A stretch of 64,000 bases of DNA from Paraburkholderia metrosideri (GTDB lineage Bacteria; Pseudomonadota; Gammaproteobacteria; Burkholderiales; Burkholderiaceae). The DNA lies in assembly GCF_904848625.1 (NCBI RefSeq), contig NZ_CAJHCP010000002.1:186001-250000 (forward strand). Direction: 5' to 3'. The notes under the pieces were generated by a model, which did not search any database, was not told where the DNA came from, and saw only the letters and a program-made list of their open reading frames with translations. The number at the start of each line of letters is the position of its first letter. The first letter of the stretch is position 1. The position numbers and the translations under genes are program-made. Below are positions 43,490-53,386 of this stretch, in pieces.

Positions 43490-44995
43490 ATGGCCATTGC
43501 GCTGTTTCCTCTTTTGGATGGAGAAACGATCGGCAGCAATATCGGACGATATGCTGAGTTCACTGGAGCTGGCACTACGTTGCTGCTGAGGCGTCGCCTC
43601 TTTGGTTATCCGTGCAAGCCCGAAACAAGGCTTCCGAGCGGAATAAATCATCTTTCTGACCAAGCCAGAGACTACTGGAACCTAGATGCAAAAGAAATAG
43701 TCAGGCGAAGTACAGAGTTTTACTATGCAACCGCATGTGTTCTCGAGAAACAGAGAGATTCAATGTTCGCAAATATGCTTACGTTGCCTGTCAGCAGATG
43801 TCTGCGGAGAAGCGTCAGCGGCTGGAACGGCGAGCGCGTGGCGAAGTTTCGGTATTGTGAAGAGTGTCTAATGCAATGGAGGGAGAGTGGGATCCCCCCA
43901 CATTGGCTAGTCGATCACCAACTTCCGGGTGTGTACATGTGCCCCATCCATTTGTGCCTACTGAAGTTGGCGAAAAGGAGTTTTCCTCAAAATGTCACGG
44001 ATCCAACAGTCACGGCATTGAAGCAGGAGGACGATGAAGAAATCGTAGCAGGAACTCAATCATGCGTAAGGGAAGCAATCGGGGATGTTGCAAAACTTAG
44101 TGCGCGGTACAGGATGGCCGAAGGCAGTTTTCTTTCGCCAGCAAAGTACCGTGAGTTGCTTCAGGCGGCGGGGTTGATGTGGCCGACGGGTGGGGTGGAC
44201 GTCCGTGCGTTTAGAACTTGTGTCTTGGAGCATTTCGGCCCGGAGTATTGTCAACTGGGTGGATTAAGTCCGCTAAAACTGTCCACTTGGCTGTGCAATT
44301 TCCTGGATCAACGAAGGAGCGGAGAACCATCTCATCCCTTTCTGCTCATCTCCACTGAATCGCTGCTAAATCGGCGCTGTATGGCGCCCGGTTCGTTTGT
44401 TCCAGCGATTCATGCTCAAAATGTGCACATCAATTCGGTATCACCAGAAGATATGGCAGATTTTTCATGTCAAGGAAAAATTGCGCAGTTATGCAGAGGA
44501 ATTATTCATCGAACGAACGATTCGTGGACAAAATGTGCAGGTAATCATCAGGAATGGAAGCTCGTTTGCTCGTGCGGAGTCATCTACAAAGCTTCAGAGC
44601 CCTTGGGCGATGCTGAAAGCACTAGGATAGTGGAGAGTTATGGGGCGCGTTATCAAAATCTTATATCGATGCGCTTTGCCGATAATTTCGGCTTGGTCAA
44701 TTTTTCTGGAGGATTTCCTTCCATAAATCCAAAGTTCTTGCGGTGGGCGCATTTTATCGGTTTTTACGCCTATGAGGGAATCCATCCAGATATGGTTCAG
44801 AGCATGCGTGACCGCTGGCGTTCCATCGTTGAGAAGGCTCGACCCGACAAGCGTATTACATCGTCCTATCGGCTTGACCCGAAGCTATATAGGACACTTT
44901 ACCGGTACGACAGAAATTGGATTAGGGAATTCAATAAATCTAACCGGACGCGACCCTCGCGTGTATTGCACCGTGTAGAGGTAGACACACACTAA
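43490..44995 (+). CDS. TniQ/TnsD-family target selector 1
   Basis: 501 residues from the ATG at 43490. The TniQ domain starts AIALFPLLDGETIGSNIGRY and has a zinc site, YCEEC followed by CPIH 42 residues later, as in TnsD and TniQ. The C-terminal part is the TnsD-type DNA-reading region and contains a second Cys pair (LVCSCGV), with the motif MRDRWRSIVEKARPDKRITS near the end. TnsD proteins recognise a fixed chromosomal site and recruit TnsC. It is paralogous to the next gene but lacks its C-terminal extension. GC content is lower than the core genes. Confidence 0.85.
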   Translation: MAIALFPLLDGETIGSNIGRYAEFTGAGTTLLLRRRLFGYPCKPETRLPSGINHLSDQARDYWNLDAKEIVRRSTEFYYATACVLEKQRDSMFANMLTLPVSRCLRRSVSGWNGERVAKFRYCEECLMQWRESGIPPHWLVDHQLPGVYMCPIHLCLLKLAKRSFPQNVTDPTVTALKQEDDEEIVAGTQSCVREAIGDVAKLSARYRMAEGSFLSPAKYRELLQAAGLMWPTGGVDVRAFRTCVLEHFGPEYCQLGGLSPLKLSTWLCNFLDQRRSGEPSHPFLLISTESLLNRRCMAPGSFVPAIHAQNVHINSVSPEDMADFSCQGKIAQLCRGIIHRTNDSWTKCAGNHQEWKLVCSCGVIYKASEPLGDAESTRIVESYGARYQNLISMRFADNFGLVNFSGGFPSINPKFLRWAHFIGFYAYEGIHPDMVQSMRDRWRSIVEKARPDKRITSSYRLDPKLYRTLYRYDRNWIREFNKSNRTRPSRVLHRVEVDTH

Positions 44996-45158
44996 GCGTG
45001 ATCTTGGTTTTAGATTCAAGGTTTTCGTTAGTTCTTGAACTTGCGTGCGCATATGTGGATTGTCTGAGAACGTCGGGAGTAAGCTCACGTCGCGAACACA
45101 CGTGGCGTGATTAACTTGGTAGGCAACGTTCTAAGTGAAGTTAGGGAGGAATGCTGCT

Positions 45159-46979
45159 ATGGCTATCGCGCTGCTTCCATTAATGGAGGGAGAGTCACTT
45201 GAAAGCAATTTTGGACGATATGCGGAGTTGATGGGGCTTAGATCCACTGATCAGTTGAGGAAGTCATTATTTGGGTATGCCTGCGTGGTCAATACTCGCC
45301 TTCCGAGCGCAATAGAGCGCCTGGCGCAACAAACCCGTGACTATTGGAATTTGACAGGCGAAGAAATCGTCAAGAATTTTACGGAATTTCAATACTTGAC
45401 GACAATGTGTTCTCAGCCAACACGTGAAAAACTAATGAAAAAAATGCTTCGGAGCCCCTCTAGGGGCGGCTTACCGTTAGCATTTGGCGGATCTAATGGT
45501 GAACGCAGGAAAACTCTGCGATACTGTTCAGAATGTATTGAAGAGTGGAGAGATAATGGGCAGCCATTCTACTGGAAGATTGACCATCAATTGACCGGAG
45601 TGTACTGTTGTGCAAAGCACTCTACTCTTCTGAAGACGGTTGATCAGAGTTTTCTTGGCGAAACTGAGTGTTTTAAACTTAATAAATCAATTCGAAAAAC
45701 TGACAAGACTATTTTTGATAATGAGTTTCCTCCTGAGAAATCGGCAATAGAAGACGTTTCTCGAGCGAGCGTTAGGCTGAGAGAAAAGGGAAAAGCATAT
45801 AGTTCGTCACAGAGGTTTCGCGATCTTCTTCGGGATTCTGGATTTACTCGGGCCAATTCGACAGTGAGGCAAAGTGCTTTTATATCGGCTTGGCTTGACT
45901 ATTATGGTGCGCAATATTGCTCTATGACGGGGATGAATGCATCGAGGGTCGCAAATTGGATAGCTGGTTTGTCGGATCGTGCAATCCATCGTGAACTTAT
46001 TCACCCTTTTTTCTTCATCGCAGCGGAGTGTTTTCTTGAGCATTGTGTTTCATTTTCAGGGTCGTATCTACCAAAAGATCGAGGCAAATCGACAGTTGTT
46101 TCGAAAGAATTCGAATTGGGCGAATCTAATTTTGAAAGCAACTTGTGCAAGGGTGCGTTACATCGAGATTCTGACGTAATTGAGTTTTCTGGATCGTTGA
46201 GAAAATCGGGATGGTTCAAGCTTGTTTGTACGTGCGGTGTTTCATATAGATCACCAGGCCTGACGAAAAGCGAAGGTGAAAAATTTATTCCTTTAGCATA
46301 CGGATCTCGCTATCAGCAGCGCTTTTATGCGCTGCTTGATGAAGGGAAGACTCTTCGTCGGGCAGCACAAGAGCTAAATATAACCAGGGCAACAGCTTTA
46401 TCGTGGAGAATTAAAGAGGAAGGAGCTTGTACGAAAAAATTGTCCCAGAAAGAAGTCAATAAGCTGCGCGCGGATTGGCGCGCATTGGTGAGAACTATCT
46501 CATCGGAGACTCGCATTACAACAGCTTCGGAGTATCAACCGGGGCTGTACAAGACGTTAAAAGAAAATGATCCGGGTTGGTTCATCGCTTTCAATCGAGC
46601 ACATCGGTCGTGGCGACCGCAGAGTTCGTACAGGAACAACGAACCAACTACGGATCAGATCCGGGAGGCATACATGAAAATCATGTTGATGGAGCCTCCT
46701 GTTCGGGGCAGTAAAGTGGCTATTCTCGAAAAGGCTGGCTTCCGTGGAGGGGCGCGTCGAAACCAGCCTTTCGCTGCCTGTCTGGAAAATCTAGTTGAAT
46801 CTCACTCCGCCTACCACGAGCGGGTCATTTCTTGGCTCGGTACTCGGGCGTCCGAGCAACAAATGGGCACATTAGATGAAGCGTTACGGCGGGCGGGATT
46901 GCGGCTGCGTAGTTTCACTAGAGAGCAGCGTCGCCAGATCCTAGGGTTGAATTCACTATCCGACAGTGACAGTCGGTAG
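45159..46979 (+). CDS. TniQ/TnsD-family target selector 2
   Basis: 606 residues from the ATG at 45159, eight bases after GGGAGGA. It has the same start (AIALLPLMEGESLESNFGRY), the zinc site YCSEC/CAKH, a second Cys pair (LVCTCGV), and then a clear helix-turn-helix, LDEGKTLRRAAQELNITRAT. The end motif LRADWRALVRTISSETRITT matches copy 1, after which about 115 extra residues follow. It is among the least GC-rich genes in the window. Two TniQ-family proteins in one element usually mean two target pathways, for example a fixed site and a second site or mobile plasmids. It is the last gene before the end-like repeats. Confidence 0.85.
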   Translation: MAIALLPLMEGESLESNFGRYAELMGLRSTDQLRKSLFGYACVVNTRLPSAIERLAQQTRDYWNLTGEEIVKNFTEFQYLTTMCSQPTREKLMKKMLRSPSRGGLPLAFGGSNGERRKTLRYCSECIEEWRDNGQPFYWKIDHQLTGVYCCAKHSTLLKTVDQSFLGETECFKLNKSIRKTDKTIFDNEFPPEKSAIEDVSRASVRLREKGKAYSSSQRFRDLLRDSGFTRANSTVRQSAFISAWLDYYGAQYCSMTGMNASRVANWIAGLSDRAIHRELIHPFFFIAAECFLEHCVSFSGSYLPKDRGKSTVVSKEFELGESNFESNLCKGALHRDSDVIEFSGSLRKSGWFKLVCTCGVSYRSPGLTKSEGEKFIPLAYGSRYQQRFYALLDEGKTLRRAAQELNITRATALSWRIKEEGACTKKLSQKEVNKLRADWRALVRTISSETRITTASEYQPGLYKTLKENDPGWFIAFNRAHRSWRPQSSYRNNEPTTDQIREAYMKIMLMEPPVRGSKVAILEKAGFRGGARRNQPFAACLENLVESHSAYHERVISWLGTRASEQQMGTLDEALRRAGLRLRSFTREQRRQILGLNSLSDSDSR

Positions 46980-47384
46980 TGCGGGTGTATTGACGCAAAC
47001 TTTCAAAAAGGAGCGTCATCTGGGTTCGAAAGGTGGTATCACCCACAAATTAAATATTGACCTTTGCATTGCCCATGTTTTCGAACGACTAAAGAAAGTC
47101 TGAAGAGCAGCTAGTTAAATAGAAAATTACTATCAATTCGTGCTCTGCGATGTATCTGACGATTTGTCTAAAAGTCTACTTCGGGCGAACGATGTTGCGG
47201 ATGACACCATCCTCGTAACAAGGGGTGAGGTTGGACTCGAAGGTCGTCCCGATAGGACTCATTCGGGGCGCTAATGGCGCGTCCGCCGGCGTAACCTTAG
47301 TGCAGCAATGCGCTGGTGCGACGCAGCATTCAGCTGTCTCAGCCCTTTTAATCGATGCTCGTGTGACTCCCATCAGGCCGCCTT
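46980..47384. other. Non-coding tail of the Tn7-like module
   Basis: About 400 bases after TniQ-2 with no recognised gene; a 71-residue frame (47176-47391, minus) lacks protein-like features. The first 200 bases are AT-rich and then GC content rises. Confidence 0.45.
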
Positions 47385-47603
47385 CCCGCACACTTTGCGT
47401 CCGTGGAATCCATGCTGGCGGGGCAACACGATCTGATCCCGCAGACTTTGTTCATCCGTTGCAAGTTAATGCTGCAACGTAAGCGCGGGCCTTGGAGCCC
47501 TTTTTTCCCGCAGACTTTAGTGAACGTCCGTAGGATTTATCGGCAGACAACAAAGTGTGCGGGGAGCGGGGAAGGGCTGGTCAAAGACAACAAAATCTGC
47601 GGC
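47385..47603. repeat. Five TnsB-site-like repeats, head to head
   Basis: Copies of a motif reading inward ACAAAGTCTGCGGG or ACAAAGTGTGCGGG occur five times. Three point left (CCCGCACACTTTG at 47385, CCCGCAGACTTTG at 47438, CCCGCAGACTTT at 47507) and two point right (GACAACAAAGTGTGCGGGG at 47546-47564, GACAACAAAATCTGCGG at 47586-47602). They resemble the Tn7 TnsB-binding core GACAATAAAGTC. Three sites spaced 50-70 bases over about 150 bases match the layout of the Tn7 left end, so the end of the tns element is probably near 47.53-47.55 kb. The two opposite copies suggest the end of a second element or a palindromic end. Confidence 0.7.
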
Positions 47604-48288
47604 ATCACAAATTTTTTCGTTATGCGACACACGATTTTCAGGCGGTGATTGGCCTGCAGTGCGCGCTGCGTGGGCGCGAGCTGCCAGCACACAAAGCTGG
47701 TCACGATCGCAAAGAACGAACTTGTTCTCGTATCGCGGCTTTTGCAATCGGGTGGGAACTCAGTCAGAAGTGTGCGAGCGGGTACTGCGGCGCTTTGCGA
47801 TAGATCGCCCACTGATTCGCCCTCTGCGAGCAGCCGATAATGGGCATGCCGAAGCCACTGGATGTGAGCGGCAATGATGCCTGCCTTGGTCATCATTGAA
47901 GGGCATGGCGGGGTCTACCACGCCGGCGCGCTCGGCGACGACATGAGCGGATGCGTGCGGCAAGCATCGCCGCAGCATTGCCCCAGCAGAAAATACAGTT
48001 CCCGACGCCTGAGAGCGATCAGACCATCGACTACGCCTCGAGCGCATTCGAAGGACGCGCACCGCAGGTTACCGCGCGCTTGCGGATGCGACACGCGCCA
48101 TAACGATTAAAAAAATCCTCCGCGACCGCGACCGCGACCGCGATGGCAGTGGGCTGGTATCGGGCAAAGGCCGCCAGGCGCCTCAAAGTTTGAGCCGTCG
48201 CCTAGGATGATCAATGCGGCCTCAGGCTCCCCGAGACCTGGTCGTCAATCGATACTGCACGCTACACAACATGGAACGGAGACGAATC
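47604..48288. other. Junction region between the mobile module and the chromosome
   Basis: About 685 bases with no recognised gene. GC content rises to core levels. A short tandem repeat of CGCGAC (about four copies) lies at 48120-48143. Frames on both strands (47537-48062) have no protein-like sequence that I can support; some may be fragments of a disrupted gene at the insertion site. Confidence 0.45.
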
Positions 48289-49080
48289 ATGGATTTGAAA
48301 CTGCGCGGGAAAGTTGCGGTGCTGACGGGCGCAAGTGTCGGCATTGGGTTGGCGGTTGCGGAAGGGTTCGCAGCCGAAGGCGTGAATCTGGTTCTGGCTG
48401 CCCGGCAACGCGAACGGCTCGAACAGGTGGCGGCAGACATTGCCGCGCGTTGCGGCGTACGCGTCGTGCCGGTTGCGTGCGATGTGGGCACGACAGAAGG
48501 CGTCGACGCGTTGGTCAATGCGGCTATCCAGGAGTTCGGCGGCGCAGACATCCTGTTCAACAACGCAGGAACCGGCAGCAACGAGACGATCATGGAAGCG
48601 CCCGACGAGAAATGGCAGGCCTATTGGGAGTTGCACGTGATGGCAGCCGTTCGACTCGCAAGGGGGCTAGTGCCATCGATGAAGCAACGAGGCGGCGGCG
48701 CGATCCTTCATAACGCGTCGATCTGCGCGGCGCAGCCACTGGGTTACGAGCCCATTTACAACGTGACCAAAGCCGCGCTGATGATGTTTTCAAAAAATCT
48801 CGCGAACGAGGTGGTCAAAGATAATATCCGCGTGAACACGATTAATCCGGGCCTTGTCCTTACACCCGACTGGATCAAGACCGCAAAAGAGCTTACACAG
48901 GGCACGGGCGGGGATTGGGAAGGGCATCTGCAAAAGGTGGCTGATGAGTTCGCGCCAATCCGCCGCTTCGCGACGCCTGCGGAGCTGGCAGACTTCATCG
49001 TGTTTCTCTGTTCGGACCGTGCAAGCTATAGCGTTGGATCGACCTATTTCGTCGACGGCGGGATGTTGCGAACGGTTTAA
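48289..49080 (+). CDS. Short-chain dehydrogenase/reductase
   Basis: 263 residues from the ATG at 48289 (GGAGACGAATC site); an upstream ATG at 48271 is possible. Classic SDR motifs: TGASVGIGLAV for the dinucleotide, NNAG, the active-site YNVTK (Tyr-x3-Lys) with the Ser in HNASICA, and a C-terminal GSTYFVDGGM. It would oxidise or reduce an alcohol/ketone with NAD(P). Substrate unknown. It is the first clearly chromosomal gene right of the island and converges with zwf. Confidence 0.9.
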   Translation: MDLKLRGKVAVLTGASVGIGLAVAEGFAAEGVNLVLAARQRERLEQVAADIAARCGVRVVPVACDVGTTEGVDALVNAAIQEFGGADILFNNAGTGSNETIMEAPDEKWQAYWELHVMAAVRLARGLVPSMKQRGGGAILHNASICAAQPLGYEPIYNVTKAALMMFSKNLANEVVKDNIRVNTINPGLVLTPDWIKTAKELTQGTGGDWEGHLQKVADEFAPIRRFATPAELADFIVFLCSDRASYSVGSTYFVDGGMLRTV

Positions 49081-49123
49081 GCTTCGAGATGCTCGGGCTA
49101 ATCAGTCCGGGCATGCAAAAGGG

Positions 49124-50587
49124 TTAACTTCCAAGGGCATTCGGATCGCGCCACGCTCGCTCGAACGGAAGTCGCCATGCACGGGGCGCAACGAGCTGAT
49201 GGATCGCATTCGGCCCCCACGAACCGGGCTGGTAAAAGCGCACGGGTGGCGGCGCTTCGAGCAGGCCGGTGGAGACCTGCCAGAGCCGTTCAATGCCTTC
49301 GGCCGTTGTGAACAGCGTGCGGTCGCCGCGCATTGCGTCGAGAATCAGGCGCTCATAGGCCTCCAGTACATCGCCGATCAGCCCCGTGTCGCGCATCGCG
49401 AATTGCAGGCTCAGCTTGTCGAGCCGCATGCCCGGGCCGGGGCGTTTGCCATAAAACGACAATGACATTTTCGACGCGTCCGCCAGATCGAACGTGAGGT
49501 GATCCGGGCCTTGCGAACCCACGCCGGAGCCCGCTGGAAACATGCTCTTGGGCGGCTCGCGAAACGCGATGGAAATAATGCGCTGCCCTTCGGCCAGACG
49601 CTTGCCGGTGCGCAGATAAAACGGGACGCCGGCCCAGCGCCAGTTGTCGATCGAGCATTTCAACGCGATGAAGGTTTCCGTTTCCGATTCGGGACTCACC
49701 CCTTCCTCGGCTCGATAGCCGGTGTATTGGCCACGCACGACATCGGTCGGCTCGATCGGCAGCATGCTGCGGAAGACCTTGTTCTTTTCCTCACTGATCG
49801 GCGACGGTTCCAGCGACGTGGGTGGCTCCATCGCCATGAACGCGAGAATCTGGAACAGGTGCGTGACGACCATGTCGCGAAACGCGCCCGTTTGCTCGTA
49901 GAACCCTGCGCGTTTGCCGAGGCCCAGTGTTTCCGGCACGTCGATCTGCACGTGGTCGATAAAGTTGCGATTCCAGATGGGCTCGAACAAGCCGTTCGCA
50001 AAACGGAAAGCGAGAATATTCTGCGCGGGCTCTTTACCGAGGAAGTGATCGATCCGGAAAATCTGCTCCTCCTCAAAGACCTCATGCAAGCGGGCATTCA
50101 GCGAAACAGAGCTCGCCAGATCGGTGCCGAATGGCTTTTCCATGATGATTCGCGAGCGTTCTACGAGAGCCGCTTCCTTGAGCATCGCGACGGCGGACAA
50201 CGCGGCATTGGGCGGAACGCTCAGATAATGCAAGCGTCGGCACTCGCCATCGAAGCTTTTCTCGGCGTTCAGTACTGCATCCTTCAGTGCGTCGGCGCCA
50301 GCCGTCAGTGGCACGTAGTCGAGGTTGGCCGCGAACTTGTCCCATTCGGGCTGAGCGAGCTTGCGCGAGGAAAACTCGTCAAGCGCGCCGCGTGCCGTGC
50401 GACGAAAGTCGTCGACGTGAATGTCTTCGAGCGCGACGGCAATGATCCTGCAGCCCGGAATGAATCCCGCGTTCGACAGATGGAACAAGCCCGGCAGCAA
50501 CTTACGCCGCGCGAGATCGCCGGTGGCACCGAACAGGACCACGACTTGAGGGAATTTCGGACCTACCCCAGCTGAGACCTTGGCCAT
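49124..50587 (-). CDS. zwf: Glucose-6-phosphate 1-dehydrogenase
   Basis: 487 residues, the usual family length. NADP-binding site near the N-terminus ([15 protein letters not shown]), the active-site motif [15 protein letters not shown] near residue 180, and conserved [12 protein letters not shown] and [16 protein letters not shown] segments. It catalyses the first step of the pentose phosphate and Entner-Doudoroff pathways, oxidising glucose 6-phosphate to 6-phosphogluconolactone. An AGGGAGGA ribosome site precedes the ATG at 50587. The gene stands alone, without pgl or edd neighbours, and may be a second copy of the enzyme. Confidence 0.95.
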   Translation of the reverse strand: MAKVSAGVGPKFPQVVVLFGATGDLARRKLLPGLFHLSNAGFIPGCRIIAVALEDIHVDDFRRTARGALDEFSSRKLAQPEWDKFAANLDYVPLTAGADALKDAVLNAEKSFDGECRRLHYLSVPPNAALSAVAMLKEAALVERSRIIMEKPFGTDLASSVSLNARLHEVFEEEQIFRIDHFLGKEPAQNILAFRFANGLFEPIWNRNFIDHVQIDVPETLGLGKRAGFYEQTGAFRDMVVTHLFQILAFMAMEPPTSLEPSPISEEKNKVFRSMLPIEPTDVVRGQYTGYRAEEGVSPESETETFIALKCSIDNWRWAGVPFYLRTGKRLAEGQRIISIAFREPPKSMFPAGSGVGSQGPDHLTFDLADASKMSLSFYGKRPGPGMRLDKLSLQFAMRDTGLIGDVLEAYERLILDAMRGDRTLFTTAEGIERLWQVSTGLLEAPPPVRFYQPGSWGPNAIHQLVAPRAWRLPFERAWRDPNALGS

Positions 50588-50981
50588 CACGCGAATCCTC
50601 CCTGGACATGGTCACGGTATCACGCAACGGCGGACCGTCGCAATGCAGCGAAGGGGAAGCGCCGGGCCTCCTGCGGGCGACGTCCTGGATGTTTTCCCGC
50701 CTCGGCGGGCGCGTTGCGCGGCGCGACCCGAAGTGCTCTGCACGGGCAACTTCAGGACACTCCTGCGGATAGGCCAGTGAAATCCTGGTGATGTCAGATC
50801 GCGAGAACATGCCCGCGCGCCGCCCTGTCAATCCATCACGCCCGCGACTGCGTTCTGTCAAAGCATTCGCTTCGCGGCCGCCGTGAAGTCCGTCTTTTTT
50901 GTCTCACTCCGGTCAATCGTTAGAATGTGAACTTTTCATGACGGGGCGATACGCGCGCCGTCGCTGACGGGTGATCCGCAT
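50588..50981. other. Divergent intergenic region between zwf and the phosphate genes
   Basis: About 390 bases, no recognised gene. It should hold the promoters of zwf (leftward) and the DUF47 gene (rightward). Confidence 0.5.
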
Positions 50982-51608
50982 ATGTTCGGTCGCTTCATGC
51001 CCCGTGAGGGCAACTTCTTCGAGATTTTCAATGCCCACGCCCGTTACATCGTCGACGGCAGCCGTGAACTCGAAAAATTGATCGAAGATCTCGACGAAGC
51101 CGAGCGCCATCGCGGCAACATCAAGGTCGCCGAGAAATCGGCCGACAAGCTGACGGACGACTGCAACGACCTGCTGCACAAGACGTTCATTACACCCATT
51201 GATCGGGATGACATTCAGAAGCTGATGAACGGGATGGACGACATCATCGACGTGGTCGAGGACATCGCCAACACCATCACCCTGTACGACGTCAAAGCAC
51301 TACCGGACGATGCGATCGAATTCGCGCGTATCAGCACGCAGACCGCATTACAGGTCCAGCAAGCCGTGCAGATGCTGTCGGACATGAAGCAGGCCGACCA
51401 GATCCGGCAGTGCTGCCAGGAGATCGATCGCCTCGAATCTGACGCGGACCGACTGCTTCGCACGGCGATCTCGCGCCTGTTCCGGGAGGAGGAAAACGTC
51501 AAGACGCTGATCAAGCTGAAGACTGTCTATGAACTGCTGGAGACGATCACCGATAAATGTGAGGTCGTTTCCAAGATCATTGAAGGCATCGTGCTGGAAA
51601 ACGCCTGA
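50982..51608 (+). CDS. DUF47 family protein (phosphate transporter accessory, PhoU-like)
   Basis: 208 residues, all-helical PhoU-like fold. Typical segments are NFFEIFNAHARYIVDGSREL, the metal-binding-type KSADKLTDDCNDLLH, TFITPIDRDDIQKLMNGMDD and TVYELLETITDKCEVVSKI. DUF47 proteins are commonly encoded next to Pit-type phosphate transporters and act as cytoplasmic regulators. Here the next gene is a Na/Pi symporter 110 bases downstream, which supports a role in phosphate uptake. Confidence 0.9.
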   Translation: MFGRFMPREGNFFEIFNAHARYIVDGSRELEKLIEDLDEAERHRGNIKVAEKSADKLTDDCNDLLHKTFITPIDRDDIQKLMNGMDDIIDVVEDIANTITLYDVKALPDDAIEFARISTQTALQVQQAVQMLSDMKQADQIRQCCQEIDRLESDADRLLRTAISRLFREEENVKTLIKLKTVYELLETITDKCEVVSKIIEGIVLENA

Positions 51609-51718
51609 GACATATTCTTGAAACGTCGGCGAGTTGTGTAACACTACTGTCACATTTCGCCGTCCGTTTGCGGACGTTGTGAGGACATATTCGCGTCTGC
51701 TGGGGAAGCCGATCTGCC

Positions 51719-53386
51719 GTGCTGATTCTTCTTAATCTGCTGTCGAGCGTGGCCCTTCTTGTCTGGGGCTCGCACATTGTACGTACCGGTATCCTCCGGG
51801 TACTGGGCGCGGATCTCCGCGCAATCCTCGGGCGCAGCACCGGAAGCACGTTGCGCGCGTTTCTCGCCGGCATCGGCGTGACGAGTCTCGTGCAGAGCAG
51901 TAATGCTACGGCTGTGATCATCACGTCGTTTGCCGCGCAAGGGCTGGTTTCGCTCGCAGGCGGTCTGACGGTGATGCTCGGCGCGGACGTCGGCACGGCG
52001 CTCATGGCACGTGTGCTGACGCTCGATCTCTCCTGGCTATCGCCGCTGATGTTTCTCATTGGCGTCCCTCTCTTTCTGACCCGCAAGCAAACCCGGGCGG
52101 GCCAGGCGGGCCGCACGATTATCGGGCTCGGCCTCATTCTGCTTGCCCTGCACCTGATCGTCGAGGCAGCCCAGCCGATGATGCAAGGTACGGGCGTACG
52201 TGTCATGTTCGGCGCACTCACCGGCGACACGATGCTCGACGCGCTGGTGGGCGCCGCCTTCGCGATGTTGTCGTATTCGAGTCTCGCTGCGGTGCTCCTG
52301 ACGGCGACGCTCGCATCTTCCGGCGTGATCTCGCTGAAAGTCGCGCTCTGTCTCGTAGTAGGCGCCAATCTCGGCAGCGGGATGCTTGCGCTGATCAGCG
52401 CACTGCCGCAGAACGCCGCTGCACGGCGATTATCGGTCGGAAGCTTTGCGTTCAAGGTCGGCGGCGCGCTGATCATCCTCCCGTTGATCACGCTTCTAGC
52501 CCGCGGGATTCCTGCAATCATCGCCAATCCGCGTGAAGCGGTGGTCGGATTTCACGTGATCTACAACACCGTGCGCTGTTGCGCGTGTCTGACGCTCGTC
52601 AGTCGCGTGGCGGCCATCTGCCGGCGACTGCTTCCCGACCGGCCTGTGCCCGGTGGCGAACTGCGACCGATGTATCTGGACCCGGCGGGGCTCACGACGC
52701 CCGGCCTGGCACTCGCCAATGCATCACGCGAGGTGCTACGTATCGGAGATATCGTGCGCGTGATGCTGGATAACGTGTCGGAGCTTCTGCGGCGCAACGA
52801 TCTGGCCGTAGCCCGGGCAACGATGCGCATGGACGACGACGTCGATCAGCTCTACGGAGAAGTAAAGAGTTATCTGACGCTCATCTCACGCGAACAACTC
52901 GACGAAGCAGAGAGTCGTCGCTGGACCGACATCATTTCGCTGACAATCAATCTTGAGCATGCGGGCGACATCATTGAACGCATTGTCAGCGACATCGAGG
53001 AGAAAAAGATTTCGCAGCGTCTTGCTTTCTCCGACCAGGGACTGGGCGAGCTCGATGATCTGCATGCAAGGCTCGTCAGCAATCTTCGACTTGGACTCTC
53101 GGTGTTCCTGAACAGCGATTTGCGCTGCGCTGAACAACTGCTCGCAGAGAAGGAGCGCTTTCGCGATCTGGAGCGAGCCTATTCGCACAAGCACCTCGAG
53201 CGACTTGCCGGTCAAAGTTCGCGCACGATCGAAACCAGCGCGTTGCATCTCGACCTGATCGGCAATATGAAGAGACTGAACTCGCTCTTTTGCTCGACGG
53301 CTTATCCGGTGCTCGAAGCAGCGGGCGCGTTGCACGACACCCAGTTGCGCAGACGTTCGCTCGATTCGCTGCATGTGAAGGAGTAA
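51719..53386 (+). CDS. Na+/phosphate symporter family protein with a PhoU-like tail
   Basis: 555 residues starting with GTG at 51719 (GGGGAAG upstream). The N-terminal 310 residues contain two inverted PNaS repeats with membrane helices; the QSSNAT motif (TSLVQSSNATAVIITSF) is the substrate-site signature, and the second repeat begins SYSSLAAVLL. The C-terminal 200 residues are a cytoplasmic helical PhoU-like domain. It should import phosphate with sodium across the inner membrane. It follows the DUF47 gene and is likely cotranscribed. Confidence 0.9.
   Translation: MLILLNLLSSVALLVWGSHIVRTGILRVLGADLRAILGRSTGSTLRAFLAGIGVTSLVQSSNATAVIITSFAAQGLVSLAGGLTVMLGADVGTALMARVLTLDLSWLSPLMFLIGVPLFLTRKQTRAGQAGRTIIGLGLILLALHLIVEAAQPMMQGTGVRVMFGALTGDTMLDALVGAAFAMLSYSSLAAVLLTATLASSGVISLKVALCLVVGANLGSGMLALISALPQNAAARRLSVGSFAFKVGGALIILPLITLLARGIPAIIANPREAVVGFHVIYNTVRCCACLTLVSRVAAICRRLLPDRPVPGGELRPMYLDPAGLTTPGLALANASREVLRIGDIVRVMLDNVSELLRRNDLAVARATMRMDDDVDQLYGEVKSYLTLISREQLDEAESRRWTDIISLTINLEHAGDIIERIVSDIEEKKISQRLAFSDQGLGELDDLHARLVSNLRLGLSVFLNSDLRCAEQLLAEKERFRDLERAYSHKHLERLAGQSSRTIETSALHLDLIGNMKRLNSLFCSTAYPVLEAAGALHDTQLRRRSLDSLHVKE

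Larger units (their letters stand above)
36322..47603 (+). mobile_element. Tn7-like transposition module with two TniQ proteins
   Basis: All genes read rightward: unknown protein, ParB-like protein, TnsA, TnsB, TnsC, TniQ-1, TniQ-2, then a cluster of end-like repeats at 47385-47603. The core TnsABC plus TniQ set defines a Tn7-like element that cuts and pastes itself to chosen sites. The right-hand limit is estimated from the repeats and from the return to chromosomal genes at 48.3 kb. The opposite end was not found; it may lie near 34.7-36 kb or beyond the window with the defence-like genes as cargo. No Cas genes or CRISPR array are present. Confidence 0.7.

Noticed and set aside
47537-48062. 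Frames of 100-119 codons at the island junction
   Set aside because: Several overlap on both strands, have no ribosome sites or family features, and one runs through the transposon-end repeats.
34685-48288. A CRISPR array or Cas genes accompanying the Tn7-like element
   Set aside because: No regular repeat-spacer pattern and no Cas-like protein was seen; the repeats at 47.4-47.6 kb are few, irregularly spaced and in two orientations.
49088-49113. Imperfect hairpin between the SDR gene and zwf
   Set aside because: Two mismatches in a ten-base stem and no T run, so not a supported terminator.
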